From NCBI GenBank assembly GCA_036172665.1, contig CM069875.1, positions 23,095,806 to 23,159,805 on the forward strand: a stretch of 64,000 nucleotides of DNA, given 5' to 3'. The notes beneath the pieces were generated by a model. That model worked only from the letters and a program-made list of their open reading frames with translations, searched no databases and was not told the DNA's origin. The translations under genes were made by a program, and so were the position numbers. Source of the stretch: Prosopocoilus inquinatus (Eukaryota > Arthropoda > Insecta > Coleoptera > Lucanidae). Positions 1-8,878 of this stretch are shown here, one piece after another. Each line of letters opens with the position of its first letter. Within the stretch, counting starts at the first letter, position 1.

Positions 1-655
1 ACACGCATGGATAATTAAGTCGCTTACAATATGCTTTGTCTTAAAAATACAGTTTAACAGCTATAAAATGTAAATATTACTAAATGCGTAACAGAATGCG
101 TAACATATGAAGATATAAGAAAATTATGAAATTAAGTAACCAACAATCAAACAGGTGAAACTGATAATAATTATAAATTTGAAGAAGTAAAGAAATGTAA
201 TTATTGGAATTACAGTAACAAACAACTGGGATAAATAGACAGAAATTTATGAAAAAAAGTAGATTTTTTTTCTCAAACAAAAGAAATACCACAGAGCAGA
301 ACAATCAACAGAGAAAAGAAGATCAAAATCTATAAAACGGCAGTACACAGTAAAAATTTTTTACCGTGTATACATGCTTAGTAAAATAATTAGAGTAAAA
401 ACTCTAGCTCTTAGAAAAAATTTACTTCGCTTTATTAAAAATTAAATTTACTTTACAAAAGAAACAAATAACTCTTTTAAGGTATAACTACTTTAAAATC
501 AATAATTTTCTTCCTCATAAAATTTATTGCAATCTATACTAATTTCAGCCTTGTCAATCTTTTGAACACAGATTAGCAGCTGTTCAGTCACTTTTCTGCA
601 GTGTTGTTCCTTTACACGGAAACAATGTTTGTCTATTTTTACATGTAAACAGTGT
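1..655. other. AT-rich sequence without a recognisable gene
   Basis: Low-complexity AT-rich DNA. The open frames on either strand are short, rich in Phe, Leu, Lys and Asn, and show no domain signature. I see no RNA gene or repeat boundary here. Confidence 0.5.
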
Positions 656-709
656 GTAGACAATGTAGACAAAGTAGACAATGTAGACTAAGTAAATAAT
701 GTAGACAAT
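656..709 (+). repeat. Six-copy 9-bp tandem repeat
   Basis: Six consecutive 9-bp units close to GTAGACAAT, with small variants such as GTAGACTAA and GTAAATAAT. The array is exactly 54 bp. It gives the apparent Ser-Thr-Leu repeats of a short minus-strand frame, which is therefore not evidence of a gene. Confidence 0.85.
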
Positions 710-1584
710 CATTGCCCGTTAAAAGTCACTGTTGAGTTTATTTGTTCTATAACGCATCGATTTTCAGTTATTTTGGTTTCAGGAATGAAACGTATCAGAT
801 ATAAAAGTTACTGAAATCAGTCGAAACGTCTACTAACGTGAAAGCTAATTTAGTTGTGATGCAAACACCAACGCATTTTCCTTAAAAACCGCTTTGAATG
901 AATTATATTAGTGTTAATATGCTGCTTCCAGGCAGTCACAAAAACAAAACATTTGAAGAACTTTAATTACATAGGTTTGAACAAGTGCAAGGCGATGTGT
1001 AATTATTATGAAAAGAAATTATCCAACAGCTGTCGCTTTATAGGTTAACTGCGTACCGGTAAGTACTAGTAAATATTAGCTGTTTTTTTTCGCACATTAA
1101 AAGCGTTTGATTTGATCAGTAATGTTCTTTTGCTAGAAGTTATTCTGTCGAAACGGACCATGGATCCATAATCATCTTTCATGATCCATAATTCCCTCAG
1201 GATCACTGAATTTTTATGATTCAATAAACGGATCGTGATATATTGCTCTTATTATTTTAGTTAACTGTTTGAATTTGAAGTGACAAAAACTAAGAATAAT
1301 ACTCCTAATATTGTTTTCAATCAACTTTATGAAATAACGGTTTTCATTGAATCCAACGTATTTGCTGTTGTTTTCTTGTCATTTGAATCGTAGGTATTTG
1401 GATCACGATTGCAAAAACATGATCTTAAATTATTAGTGAAAGAATGCGTCTATTATTTTTGAAAAGTTCATATTTTTAAGTTTTTAAATTTGTATCTTAT
1501 AACTTTCTACGTTCAAAGTTTAAGAGCTAACGTAAAAAGTCTTATATTAGTGGAAACCTTAGTAAGGGATGTTTTAAACTATGT
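710..1584. other. Intergenic, nothing recognised
   Basis: No open frame with domain character on either strand, no tRNA-like structure and no terminal repeats that I could pair. Confidence 0.4.
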
Positions 1585-2027
1585 GTTCATATACAGAGCG
1601 TTCTATTTAATTTTTTTTAGAAAAATGGTAATTTGCGTTGTGAATCACCCTGTGTAAAGTACCCGGAAAAAATCGAGTTGATCATACATTTCTGTTTTCT
1701 ATTAGTTAAATAATGTATCCACCAAAATTCAAACAAAATATTTAAAAATAACTAATTTATTGAGTAACAAATTTTGCCATTTTTTTATCGGTAAATTGTC
1801 AATATCTGGAAAACAATAAACTTTAGGTCAAATAAAACTTTATATTATTTTCGTCCACTGATAATTAGGCATCTAATAATGCAATAATATATAGGGTGTT
1901 CCGTTTAGAAAAACATAAGTTAGGGATGTCATACTCTTACGGAACACTCTGTATAAGTGTAAATAATTTTCAATAGTAACGCCACAATCTTCCGCCCACG
2001 CACTGCTGGCTCACCCTATACACGTAG
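1585..2027 (+). repeat. Diverged single copy of the TA-flanked foldback family
   Basis: The order of landmark words matches the right arm of the foldback at 55993-58183: a GTGTTC word, then GAATCACCCTGTGTA, then GTCAATATCTGG, then a CGGAACACTCTGTATAA word, ending in a GCTCACCCTATAC terminus. The copy is considerably diverged and lacks the mirror arm. It is related by visual alignment only, so exact ends are uncertain. Confidence 0.5.
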
Positions 2028-2452
2028 TATCATCTGATAGTCCGAAAGTCCGAAAATTGTATGAAGCCGGTTCGTGGTCATGACAGGAAAAATAAAATTA
2101 TAGAGAAAGTCACATCATCATATTTTTGTTCATACGAACAGAAATGTAGTATAATATAATTAAAAGGTATTTGCTTCATATACATATACAGCAAAATTAA
2201 TAATAAAGTTGGCTGTTATTCGAAAATAATGAAGAAATAGTGCGAAAACAATTCATAATGAAATTTCGGTATATGAAAATAAATCATAATAAATATTCAA
2301 ACTCGTGTCATTCACTTTATAGCCGAAATAACACCGGTTTTAATAGCTGTATTCATTTTAGTTAACGCAATTTGCACCAAGTCATTGTGTCACTAAATTC
2401 ATAAAAAAAAGCATAAATGTTAAGACGTTTGCACGTCATTACCTTTAGTACA
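2028..2452. other. Intergenic flank of the macro-domain gypsy element
   Basis: AT-rich sequence with no gene-like frame. It ends in the left copy of the ATAT target duplication of the neighbouring retrotransposon. Confidence 0.4.
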
Positions 2453-2456
2453 ATAT

Positions 2457-2782
2457 TGTTACGTTTCTAGGGTTTATGTTTATTTATTTAAACGAATAAA
2501 ACACTCGGTAAAAACTTAATCGTAATTTAATAACGCTTACAAACTAATTTATTTGTAACAATTTATTTACACACTAAAATCTAACTTCGACGATCGCTGT
2601 TCGAATTCGACTGACTGGTGAGTCAACTCCGGGCGATTTTATATCATTCGTCGCCGTCTGGAACTCTCTACGCTGGAAGATTCCAGTCTGTTCGATGTAG
2701 GCTCCAGTGGCGTGACGGCCGATGACACATAACAGCGAACCGACTTCTTGACGCCTTGCGCTAAGCCGGTTGGCGCGCCACA
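2457..2782 (-). repeat. 3' LTR of the macro-domain gypsy element
   Basis: Matches 8553-8878 over the full 326 bp with three visible substitutions, in the segment around 2690-2710. The last open frame of the element runs into this LTR and stops at 2639-2641. Confidence 0.95.
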
Positions 2783-3700
2783 CTGCTCCCTTCTTAAAAA
2801 CGTTTCGTCTCGAAATGTTCCTGGTGATAGTCTTGAAGGAGGGTGTCGGAATCTACATGCTGGCCCATTCTTGCAACTTCCCGTCTGGAAGAAGTAACAG
2901 TCTACGGTTTTGCTGTTGCTGACTGTTGCCTGTGGGTGGTGGCTGCAGACTAGGACTTCAATTCCCGTTCTGTGGAAGATGACTTCCAGCATGCTTCGAA
3001 TTACTCTCCAGTCTAGTCCGTCCAATCCGCAGCCCAATTTGGGGATGGCTAACTTCATCTGATGGTTCTCTATTAGCTGTCTCCTCAGGCTATATAGGGC
3101 TCTCCACATACTTTGATAGTCAGGTTTACAGCTTGATGTCTTCTTAGTGACTAAATAATGCACGTGGCGCCTCCGATCTGCCGTCGAATCAATGATCCGC
3201 AAGCTCTTGCCTACCACGGGATGCTGTCTTCGTAGCTCCTCGATTTGGCCAAATTTCTTCCTAAACACCTGAGCGATTCCTTTGGACATTTTCAGGTCTT
3301 TTGCTACGCAGTGGGCCAGACTGTACTCCAGTGGCACTTTAAAGAGATCTTGTTGCTTCTCCGTGGTCACTCCAAACCGTGCCTTGCTTCCTTCGGCGTG
3401 ATGAGACATGAAGGTTTCGAAGTTCACTTCGGAAACTTGCGCCCTTTGTACTGTCCCTTCATCTGCTTCTCCATGGTAAGGGGCTATCCGGTTGAAGTGG
3501 ATTACTTTGGGTTTGCCACGGGGGACCTTCTTGATGCGGTAAACGACGTCGTTGATCCGTTTCATCACTTTGTAAGGACCTTCCCAAGAGGTCTGTAATT
3601 TTGGGGAGAGGCCTCGACGTCTTTGGTGGTTATAAAGCCAGACCAGTGCTCCAGGTTGGTATCCCCCGTGTTGAGCGTTGACGTCATAGTGCTCCTTCAT
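2639..3700 (-). CDS. Integrase C-terminus fused to OARD1-like macro domain and CCCH zinc finger
   Basis: This 353-codon frame is the end of the gypsy pol. Residues 1-75 are the integrase C-terminal domain (GYQPGALVWLY, SWEGPYKV, VIHFNRIAPY). Residues ~118-253 are a macro domain of the OARD1/TARG1 (ALC1-like) type: SLAHCVAKDLKMSKGIA, FRKKFG, YLVTKK and PKLGCGLDGLDW. The lysine of the RKKF stretch (148/149) and Asp227 of GCGLDG sit where the family has its catalytic Lys and Asp. Enzymes of this class remove ADP-ribose from acidic side chains, so activity here is an inference. A CCCH finger follows (C268-x7-C276-x5-C282-x3-H286), then a basic tail ending inside the 3' LTR. The first Met is not a true start: the frame begins just after a frameshift within the integrase, and the 4-base ATGA overlap with the upstream frame is a by-product. 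Confidence 0.85.
   Translation of the reverse strand: MKEHYDVNAQHGGYQPGALVWLYNHQRRRGLSPKLQTSWEGPYKVMKRINDVVYRIKKVPRGKPKVIHFNRIAPYHGEADEGTVQRAQVSEVNFETFMSHHAEGSKARFGVTTEKQQDLFKVPLEYSLAHCVAKDLKMSKGIAQVFRKKFGQIEELRRQHPVVGKSLRIIDSTADRRRHVHYLVTKKTSSCKPDYQSMWRALYSLRRQLIENHQMKLAIPKLGCGLDGLDWRVIRSMLEVIFHRTGIEVLVCSHHPQATVSNSKTVDCYFFQTGSCKNGPACRFRHPPSRLSPGTFRDETFLRREQCGAPTGLAQGVKKSVRCYVSSAVTPLEPTSNRLESSSVESSRRRRMI
2783..2795 (-). other. Polypurine tract of the macro-domain gypsy element
   Basis: On the minus strand AAGAAGGGAGCAG lies directly before the TGTGG start of the 3' LTR. This is the expected place for the plus-strand priming purine tract. Confidence 0.8.
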
Positions 3701-4734
3701 CCGATCGCTGGCCGTCTGTATATTGTGACTTGGTTGTGGATATCATCCATTTTCCTGCGTAATTTGCTCACGTAATCTTCGTCGGCAGAGACTTCGCCAG
3801 GCTTCACACCAAACTTCAGGTCGCAGGGCAGTCTCGGCTCTCGCCCGAATACCACTTTCGCGGGAGTCTCCCCTGTTGTCTCATGAACAGATGAGCGGTA
3901 TGCCATTAGAAACAGGGGGATGTACGTGTCCCAGTCCCTCTGATGATCGGAAACGACCTTGGACAAATGTCGGTTGATGGTTCTATTGAACCTTTCCACC
4001 ATTCCGTCCGACTGTGGGTGGAGTGCAGTTGTTCTCGTTTTTCGTACGCCGAGCAGAGTACACACGTTCTTGAACAAGGCCGATTCAAAGTTCCTTCCTT
4101 GGTCTGAATGCAGTTCCATAGGTGCACCATACCGACTGATCCATTCCCTGACAAGGACTTCCGCAATAGTGACTGCCTCTTGGTTAGGTAGGGCGTAAGC
4201 TTCAACCCACTTACTAAAGTAGTCCATTACCACGACGATGTACTTGTTTCCACCATTCGTTTCTGGAAACGGGCCGGCTACATCGATGGCAACTCTCTCA
4301 AAAGGACTTCCAACGTTGTACTGTCTCATGGGAGCCTTACCCCGCCTGTGGGGGCCGTTACTGGCTGCGCAGACTGCACACTTTCTGCACCAATCCTTCA
4401 CGTCTTCCTTACAGTTCACCCAGTAAAATCTTTCGCGCACCTTCTCCATAGTCTTCTTAACTCCCAGATGTCCTCCCGAAGTTCCATCGTGAAGTTCCCT
4501 CAGAACTTCTGGCACCCTATTCTTGGGGATTAGTAACTGTGTCTTCTCTTCCATGCCTTCAGAAGACCACGATCCAACACTATGGAGTCCCACTGCGCCC
4601 AGTATGATTTTACGGACGGTGCACATGGTGCTACCTCTTCCCAGGTAGGCCTCGCGTCCCTGCTTTTCCACTCTAGCACTAATTTCAAATCCGGGTCGTT
4701 CTCCTGGTCTCTTCGCAGTTCTTCGGCTTGCCAT
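3697..4734 (-). CDS. Gypsy integrase catalytic region (frameshifted part of pol)
   Basis: Carries the HHCC zinc-binding region (GGHLG ... WCRKCAVC) and the DDE core: VAIDVAGP, then LHSDQGRNF, then DGMVERFN, with exactly 35 residues between the second Asp and the Glu. It inserts the cDNA into host DNA. The meaningful integrase sequence begins near 4559; upstream of that the frame only overlaps the RNase H-linker frame and is not protein-like. The frame leaves the pol frame near 4550 and the integrase C-terminus continues in a third frame from about 3728. In intact gypsy elements these parts are one reading frame, so both changes look like single-base losses in this copy. Confidence 0.9.
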   Translation of the reverse strand: MASRRTAKRPGERPGFEISARVEKQGREAYLGRGSTMCTVRKIILGAVGLHSVGSWSSEGMEEKTQLLIPKNRVPEVLRELHDGTSGGHLGVKKTMEKVRERFYWVNCKEDVKDWCRKCAVCAASNGPHRRGKAPMRQYNVGSPFERVAIDVAGPFPETNGGNKYIVVVMDYFSKWVEAYALPNQEAVTIAEVLVREWISRYGAPMELHSDQGRNFESALFKNVCTLLGVRKTRTTALHPQSDGMVERFNRTINRHLSKVVSDHQRDWDTYIPLFLMAYRSSVHETTGETPAKVVFGREPRLPCDLKFGVKPGEVSADEDYVSKLRRKMDDIHNQVTIYRRPAIG

Positions 4735-7415
4735 TTGTCATCAGCAATGGCTGTCCTCGCAGTCGTGGCTACTTTCTCGTCCAAACGACTACAGTGCTTA
4801 CAGTCTTCGGCACAGGGTCTTCTCGACAAAGCATCGGCATTTCGATGGCTAGTTCCTGCCCGATGCTGAATTTCAAAATCGTACTCCTGAAGTCGTTCGA
4901 TCCATCGTGCAACTTGCCCTTCTGGGTTCTTGAAACGGAGAAGCCATTTTAGAGCGGCGTGGTCGGTTCTCAGCAGGAAGCGTCTACCATACAAGTACTT
5001 GTAGAGGTGTTCTATCGTTTTTACGACGGCTAGCAATTCCCTTCTTGTGACGCAATAGTTTCGTTCCGGCTTTGATAGGACTTTACTGAAGTAGCCGATC
5101 ACCTTCTCTTGCCCCTCTTGTATCTGGGAGAGTACGCCACCAATCCCAACGTTGCTAGCATCTGTGTCCACGACGAACTTGCCTTCGGGGAGAGGATAAC
5201 TCAGAATAGGAGCACTAATCAAGTACTGCTTTAGTTGTTCAAAGCCAATTTGACACTGTTGGTCCCATTCAAATGGACGACCTTCTTCAGTGAGTTTTGT
5301 CAACGGCTTAGCAATGTCTGCAAATCCAGGAACGTAGCGCCGATAGTAAGTGCACAGGCCAAGGAAACTCCTTATTTGGTGTTTATTTCTGGGAGTTGGC
5401 CAGTCTTTCACCACCTGAATCTTCACAGGGTCCACGGCGATTCCATTTCCATTAACAATGTGCCCCAGGTAATTCACTTCCTTCTGGAACAGGTGACACT
5501 TCTTGAGGCTAAGCTTTAGTCCAGCTCCGCGAAGCCGCTGGAACACTCCTTCCAGGTTCCTTAGGTGGTCGTCGAACGTCTTTCCCACGACAATTATGTC
5601 GTCAAGGTACACCATGCACGTTGTCCAGGACAGACCTTTCAGAACCGTCTCCATTAACCTCTCGAATGTCGCTGGGGCATTACATAATCCGAATGGCATC
5701 ACTGTGAACTGCCACAGACCCATACCAATGGAAAACGCCGTCTTTTCTCGATCTTCGGGCGCCAGCTCCACTTGCCAATATCCACTCTTTAAGTCCAAAG
5801 TTGAGAAGATCTTTGAGCCGGCCAGGGTGTCCAGGGTATCATCAATCCGTGGCAGGGGATAGCTGTCCTTCTTGGTGACATTATTGAGTAACCGGTAGTC
5901 TACACAGAACCTGGTGGACCCATCCTTCTTCTTCACAAGCACTACTGGTGACGCCCACGGGCTGCTTGATGGTTCTATTACATTATCCTTTTCCATCTCG
6001 CGAATAATGCGTTCCGCTTCCTCACGCTTCGCCAACGGTAATCGCCTTGGAGCTTGACGGATAGGTCTTTCTTCTCCAGTCTCTATTTTGTGTTTCACGA
6101 CATCCGTTCTTCCCTTGGATCCATTTTCTACCTCAAATACATCTTGATAGCGGCCGATCAGATTCTTTGCTTTTGTCTTCTGGTCTGGAGTCAATTCCTG
6201 GGCTGTTGACATAACCATTTCCCATAATTTCTTTGGGACTTTCGCTTCTGGCACGTTTGTTTCAAGTTGCCGGGAGATGGAGGACACCATGGTGCAGCTT
6301 CCCAAGATTGTTCCTTTCTTGATATTGACAGAGAAACAATTGACGTTCATCAGGCGGACAGGTACTTCCTTCTTCGCCGTCAACAACATTTTCCCAACGA
6401 GGACTCCTCTTCCAATCTTCTGATCATCTGTATTACGTTCAACCATAACGACCTGCCCATCTTGAAAAACACCGTTCAGTTTTGCGTCGACGATAACCTC
6501 AGTCCTGCTGGGTAATACAACGTCTTCAGAGAGGACTACTCGAGCGGCCACGTCTCCTCGTTGATGTAGAACCAACTCCTCATTATTGACCACCATTACG
6601 CCACGCTTTATGTCCAATTGAAACCCGTGGGCACACATGATGTCCATGCCCAAAATTGCCTCGTCCTCTATGTCCGCTACCAGTGCACGGTGCTTTATTG
6701 GAGTTGAACCAATGGTGATGATAACCTCTACTTCACCGTGGACAGTTGCTGATTTTCCAGTTGCAGTTTTCAGTCTCCACTTGGTCGGTTCAGTGCGTCC
6801 AGATGACTTAATGACGTCGGGTCTTAGGATGGTCTTCGTCGCACCCGTATCCAACAACATGGTGTGAGGAATGTCATCAATGGTAACATCCACGAAGACA
6901 CTGCTGGTTAACTTCCGTAGGGATATTACTTGTTTGGCTTTCGTCTTTGGGGGCCTTTGAATATGGATCGACGGTTGTCCCTCTGCACCGACCCGGCTTA
7001 GTTTAACTGTGGCTTTCTTGGATCCTGTCTGGACTTTGGACATCGCCTGCGAACATGTCCTTCCTCCTGGCCACACCAGCGGCTTCTTCTGCTTGAAGAC
7101 CTGTTCCACAATGCGGCGAACATCCTCGGCGGTGGCATATTCCTTGGATTGCCCCTTATTAGCAGATCCCACCTTGGCGTTGGCGGACTCTTCTTCTTCT
7201 TCCTCTTGGAAGTCCATAGCCGCTCGCACCTTGACATGCCCTCTTGAAACTCGTCTCGCCGCTTCAAATTCCAAGGCATAAGCCAATGCGTTCTTGGATG
7301 TCTTCGGATGGGTCATTCTCAATGCCTGCTGGTTGTCTAGGTCACGGATTCCATCTATGAAGGTCTGCACCGTCAAACATTTGAGGAATTCAACAGGAGC
7401 TGTGGGATATGCCAA
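4530..7415 (-). CDS. Gypsy gag C-terminus, protease, reverse transcriptase and RNase H
   Basis: A 961-codon frame. Residues 1-60 continue the capsid-like gag domain that starts in the preceding frame. An aspartic protease follows with its LLDTGAT active site at 187-193. Reverse transcriptase spans about 465-640, with FCVDYRLLNN, LDLKSGYWQ, MPFGLCNAPATF and the catalytic YLDD at 603-606. RNase H spans about 742-870 (FVVDTDAS, RRELLAV, RTDHAALKW, NADALSR). The frame is continuous with the upstream gag except for one TAG at 7416-7418. The first codon after that stop is TTG, so there is no real start here. No CCHC knuckle is present in this frame, but one is visible in another frame at 7030-7080. 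The frame ends out of phase with the integrase near 4550. Confidence 0.93.
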   Translation of the reverse strand: MAYPTAPVEFLKCLTVQTFIDGIRDLDNQQALRMTHPKTSKNALAYALEFEAARRVSRGHVKVRAAMDFQEEEEEESANAKVGSANKGQSKEYATAEDVRRIVEQVFKQKKPLVWPGGRTCSQAMSKVQTGSKKATVKLSRVGAEGQPSIHIQRPPKTKAKQVISLRKLTSSVFVDVTIDDIPHTMLLDTGATKTILRPDVIKSSGRTEPTKWRLKTATGKSATVHGEVEVIITIGSTPIKHRALVADIEDEAILGMDIMCAHGFQLDIKRGVMVVNNEELVLHQRGDVAARVVLSEDVVLPSRTEVIVDAKLNGVFQDGQVVMVERNTDDQKIGRGVLVGKMLLTAKKEVPVRLMNVNCFSVNIKKGTILGSCTMVSSISRQLETNVPEAKVPKKLWEMVMSTAQELTPDQKTKAKNLIGRYQDVFEVENGSKGRTDVVKHKIETGEERPIRQAPRRLPLAKREEAERIIREMEKDNVIEPSSSPWASPVVLVKKKDGSTRFCVDYRLLNNVTKKDSYPLPRIDDTLDTLAGSKIFSTLDLKSGYWQVELAPEDREKTAFSIGMGLWQFTVMPFGLCNAPATFERLMETVLKGLSWTTCMVYLDDIIVVGKTFDDHLRNLEGVFQRLRGAGLKLSLKKCHLFQKEVNYLGHIVNGNGIAVDPVKIQVVKDWPTPRNKHQIRSFLGLCTYYRRYVPGFADIAKPLTKLTEEGRPFEWDQQCQIGFEQLKQYLISAPILSYPLPEGKFVVDTDASNVGIGGVLSQIQEGQEKVIGYFSKVLSKPERNYCVTRRELLAVVKTIEHLYKYLYGRRFLLRTDHAALKWLLRFKNPEGQVARWIERLQEYDFEIQHRAGTSHRNADALSRRPCAEDCKHCSRLDEKVATTARTAIADDKWQAEELRRDQENDPDLKLVLEWKSRDARPTWEEVAPCAPSVKSYWAQWDSIVLDRGLLKAWKRRHSY

Positions 7416-8453
7416 CTAGGCCAGACGCGCAACGTCTGCTTCGAATTCCTGAAGACTTTCTCCGGATTTCTGACAGCGATTCCTCAATTGCGCATGGTAT
7501 ACCTCGGTCAGATGGGCCTGTCCGTAACGCATTTCCATCCTATTCACCAGCTTGTCGAAGTCTTCTTGTTCCTCTGGCGGCATCGTCTGTAGCACATCGA
7601 TTGCGTCCCCTCTCAAGGCCACAATTAACGAAGTGGCTTTTTCGCTGGCCGTCCATCTGTTCGCCTTTGCTGCTGCTTCGAACTGTTTGAAGTAGTTGGG
7701 CCAAGAAGACTTTCCATCGAACGTTGGTGGTTTTATTTTTAATTTCGAATTTTCTGCTGGTCCTTCCACAATTCGGGTTTCATTATTTTCTAGTACTTCT
7801 ACTGGTGGCTGATCCCCGAACACTCGCAACCCCGCCATGATTTGTTCCAAATTTTTGATTTTGTTATCCTGCTGGAATATTATTTCTTCCACATTTTCTT
7901 GCAGGTTTCTTGTTTCTTCCGATATTTTTACCACTAGTTTATCTTCGAGTCCTTTCGTCTGTTCTAGAAATTCACCCTTCAAATTTCCGGACTGTTCTAG
8001 AAGTTTCTCGTCGAAATTTCTGGATTGCTCTAGAAATTTCTCGTCTAAGTCTCTAGATTGTTCCAACAATTTATTCTGTAATTTATCGAAATTTCCAGAT
8101 TGTTCTAGAAGCTTCTCCTCTAAATTTCTAGATTGTTCTCGAAGTTCGTCCTTGAAATTTCCAGATTGTTCTCGAAGTTCGTCCTTGAAATTTCCAGATT
8201 GTTCTAGAAGCTTTTGCTCTAAATTTCTGGATTGTTCTCGAAGTTCATCTTTCAGGATTTTATTAAAATCGGCGGGACCACACGAAATTTCGAAAAGGAA
8301 GGTCTTTGGATCTTCGCCAGCTGTCAACAAATCGGATCGGAGACGCTGTTGAAGTGCGCCTTTCAAACCACAGGTTTCTAACTCTCGTTCTTCCAATTCG
8401 GTTTTTAATTCGGCCACTTTTAAGTCTTTCAACAACACTTTTCTCGTAGCCAT
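7416..8453 (-). CDS. Gypsy gag N-terminus: SAP-like motif, hendecad coiled coil, capsid start
   Basis: 345 codons starting at an ATG about 100 bp inside the 5' LTR. Residues ~8-40 resemble a SAP motif (LKVAELKTELEER ... LKGALQQRL), a helix-extended-helix DNA-binding fold. Residues ~67-165 are about nine 11-residue repeats of the LREQSGNFKDE kind, predicted as a coiled coil and encoded by an imperfect 33-bp repeat at about 7959-8255. From ~226 on comes the Retrotrans_gag capsid domain (PPTFDGKSSWPNYFKQF). That domain is cut by TAG at 7416-7418 and resumes in the same frame right after, so the stop looks like a nonsense mutation and not a natural gag end. Programmed readthrough cannot be excluded but would be in an unusual place. 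Confidence 0.88.
   Translation of the reverse strand: MATRKVLLKDLKVAELKTELEERELETCGLKGALQQRLRSDLLTAGEDPKTFLFEISCGPADFNKILKDELREQSRNLEQKLLEQSGNFKDELREQSGNFKDELREQSRNLEEKLLEQSGNFDKLQNKLLEQSRDLDEKFLEQSRNFDEKLLEQSGNLKGEFLEQTKGLEDKLVVKISEETRNLQENVEEIIFQQDNKIKNLEQIMAGLRVFGDQPPVEVLENNETRIVEGPAENSKLKIKPPTFDGKSSWPNYFKQFEAAAKANRWTASEKATSLIVALRGDAIDVLQTMPPEEQEDFDKLVNRMEMRYGQAHLTEVYHAQLRNRCQKSGESLQEFEADVARLA
7959..8255 (-). repeat. 33-bp imperfect tandem repeat inside gag
   Basis: About nine units of 33 bp, each encoding 11 residues such as LEQSGNFKDEL. On the plus strand the recurring words are TTTCCAGATTGTTCT and TTTCTAGATTGTTC. One unit is out of register (FDKLQNK). Confidence 0.85.
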
Positions 8454-8533
8454 TGTTTTTTTTTTCGATACTGTACTTATTTAATAATCTGGTTAAATTT
8501 AATTTACTTTAAATTGTTTATTTATTTGCACAA

Positions 8534-8551
8534 ACCCCACACCTGACACCA
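8534..8551 (-). other. Primer-binding site, tRNA-Leu-like
   Basis: One base after the 5' LTR end the minus strand reads TGGTGTCAGGTGTGGGG. This closely resembles the complement of the 3' end of animal tRNA-Leu, with one or two mismatches as I recall that tRNA. The position is secure; the tRNA identity is moderately sure. Confidence 0.65.
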
Positions 8552-8552
8552 C

Positions 8553-8878
8553 TGTTACGTTTCTAGGGTTTATGTTTATTTATTTAAACGAATAAAACAC
8601 TCGGTAAAAACTTAATCGTAATTTAATAACGCTTACAAACTAATTTATTTGTAACAATTTATTTACACACTAAAATCTAACTTCGACGATCGCTGTTCGA
8701 ATTCGACTGACTGGTGAGTCAACTCCGGGCGATTTTATATCATTCGTCGCCGTCTGGAACTCTCTACGCTGGAAGATTCCAGTCTATTCGATGTAGGCCC
8801 CGGTGGCGTGACGGCCGATGACACATAACAGCGAACCGACTTCTTGACGCCTTGCGCTAAGCCGGTTGGCGCGCCACA
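8553..8878 (-). repeat. 5' LTR of the macro-domain gypsy element
   Basis: The 326-bp partner of 2457-2782. Read on the minus strand it starts TGTGGCGCGCC and ends GTAACA. Confidence 0.95.
8705..8740 (-). promoter_or_regulatory. Candidate LTR core promoter: TATA box and initiator
   Basis: On the minus strand ATATAAAATC (8731-8740) is followed about 30 bp downstream by GTCAGTCG (around 8708). This is TATA-plus-TCAGT initiator spacing typical of arthropod promoters. The same pair occurs in the 3' LTR. Confidence 0.5.

Noticed and set aside
656..709. Possible CRISPR-like short repeat array
   Set aside because: The 9-bp units are contiguous without spacers, and the genome is animal; it is a simple tandem repeat.
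3697..3700. ATGA overlap between two minus-strand frames, looking like stop-restart coupling
   Set aside because: The upstream frame is already off the integrase frame at this point and its last residues are not integrase-like. The overlap is a by-product of a frameshift near 3728.
7837..8352. Plus-strand open frame with Ser/Cys/Phe-rich repeats
   Set aside because: It is the mirror of the coiled-coil repeats of gag on the minus strand and has no independent domain.
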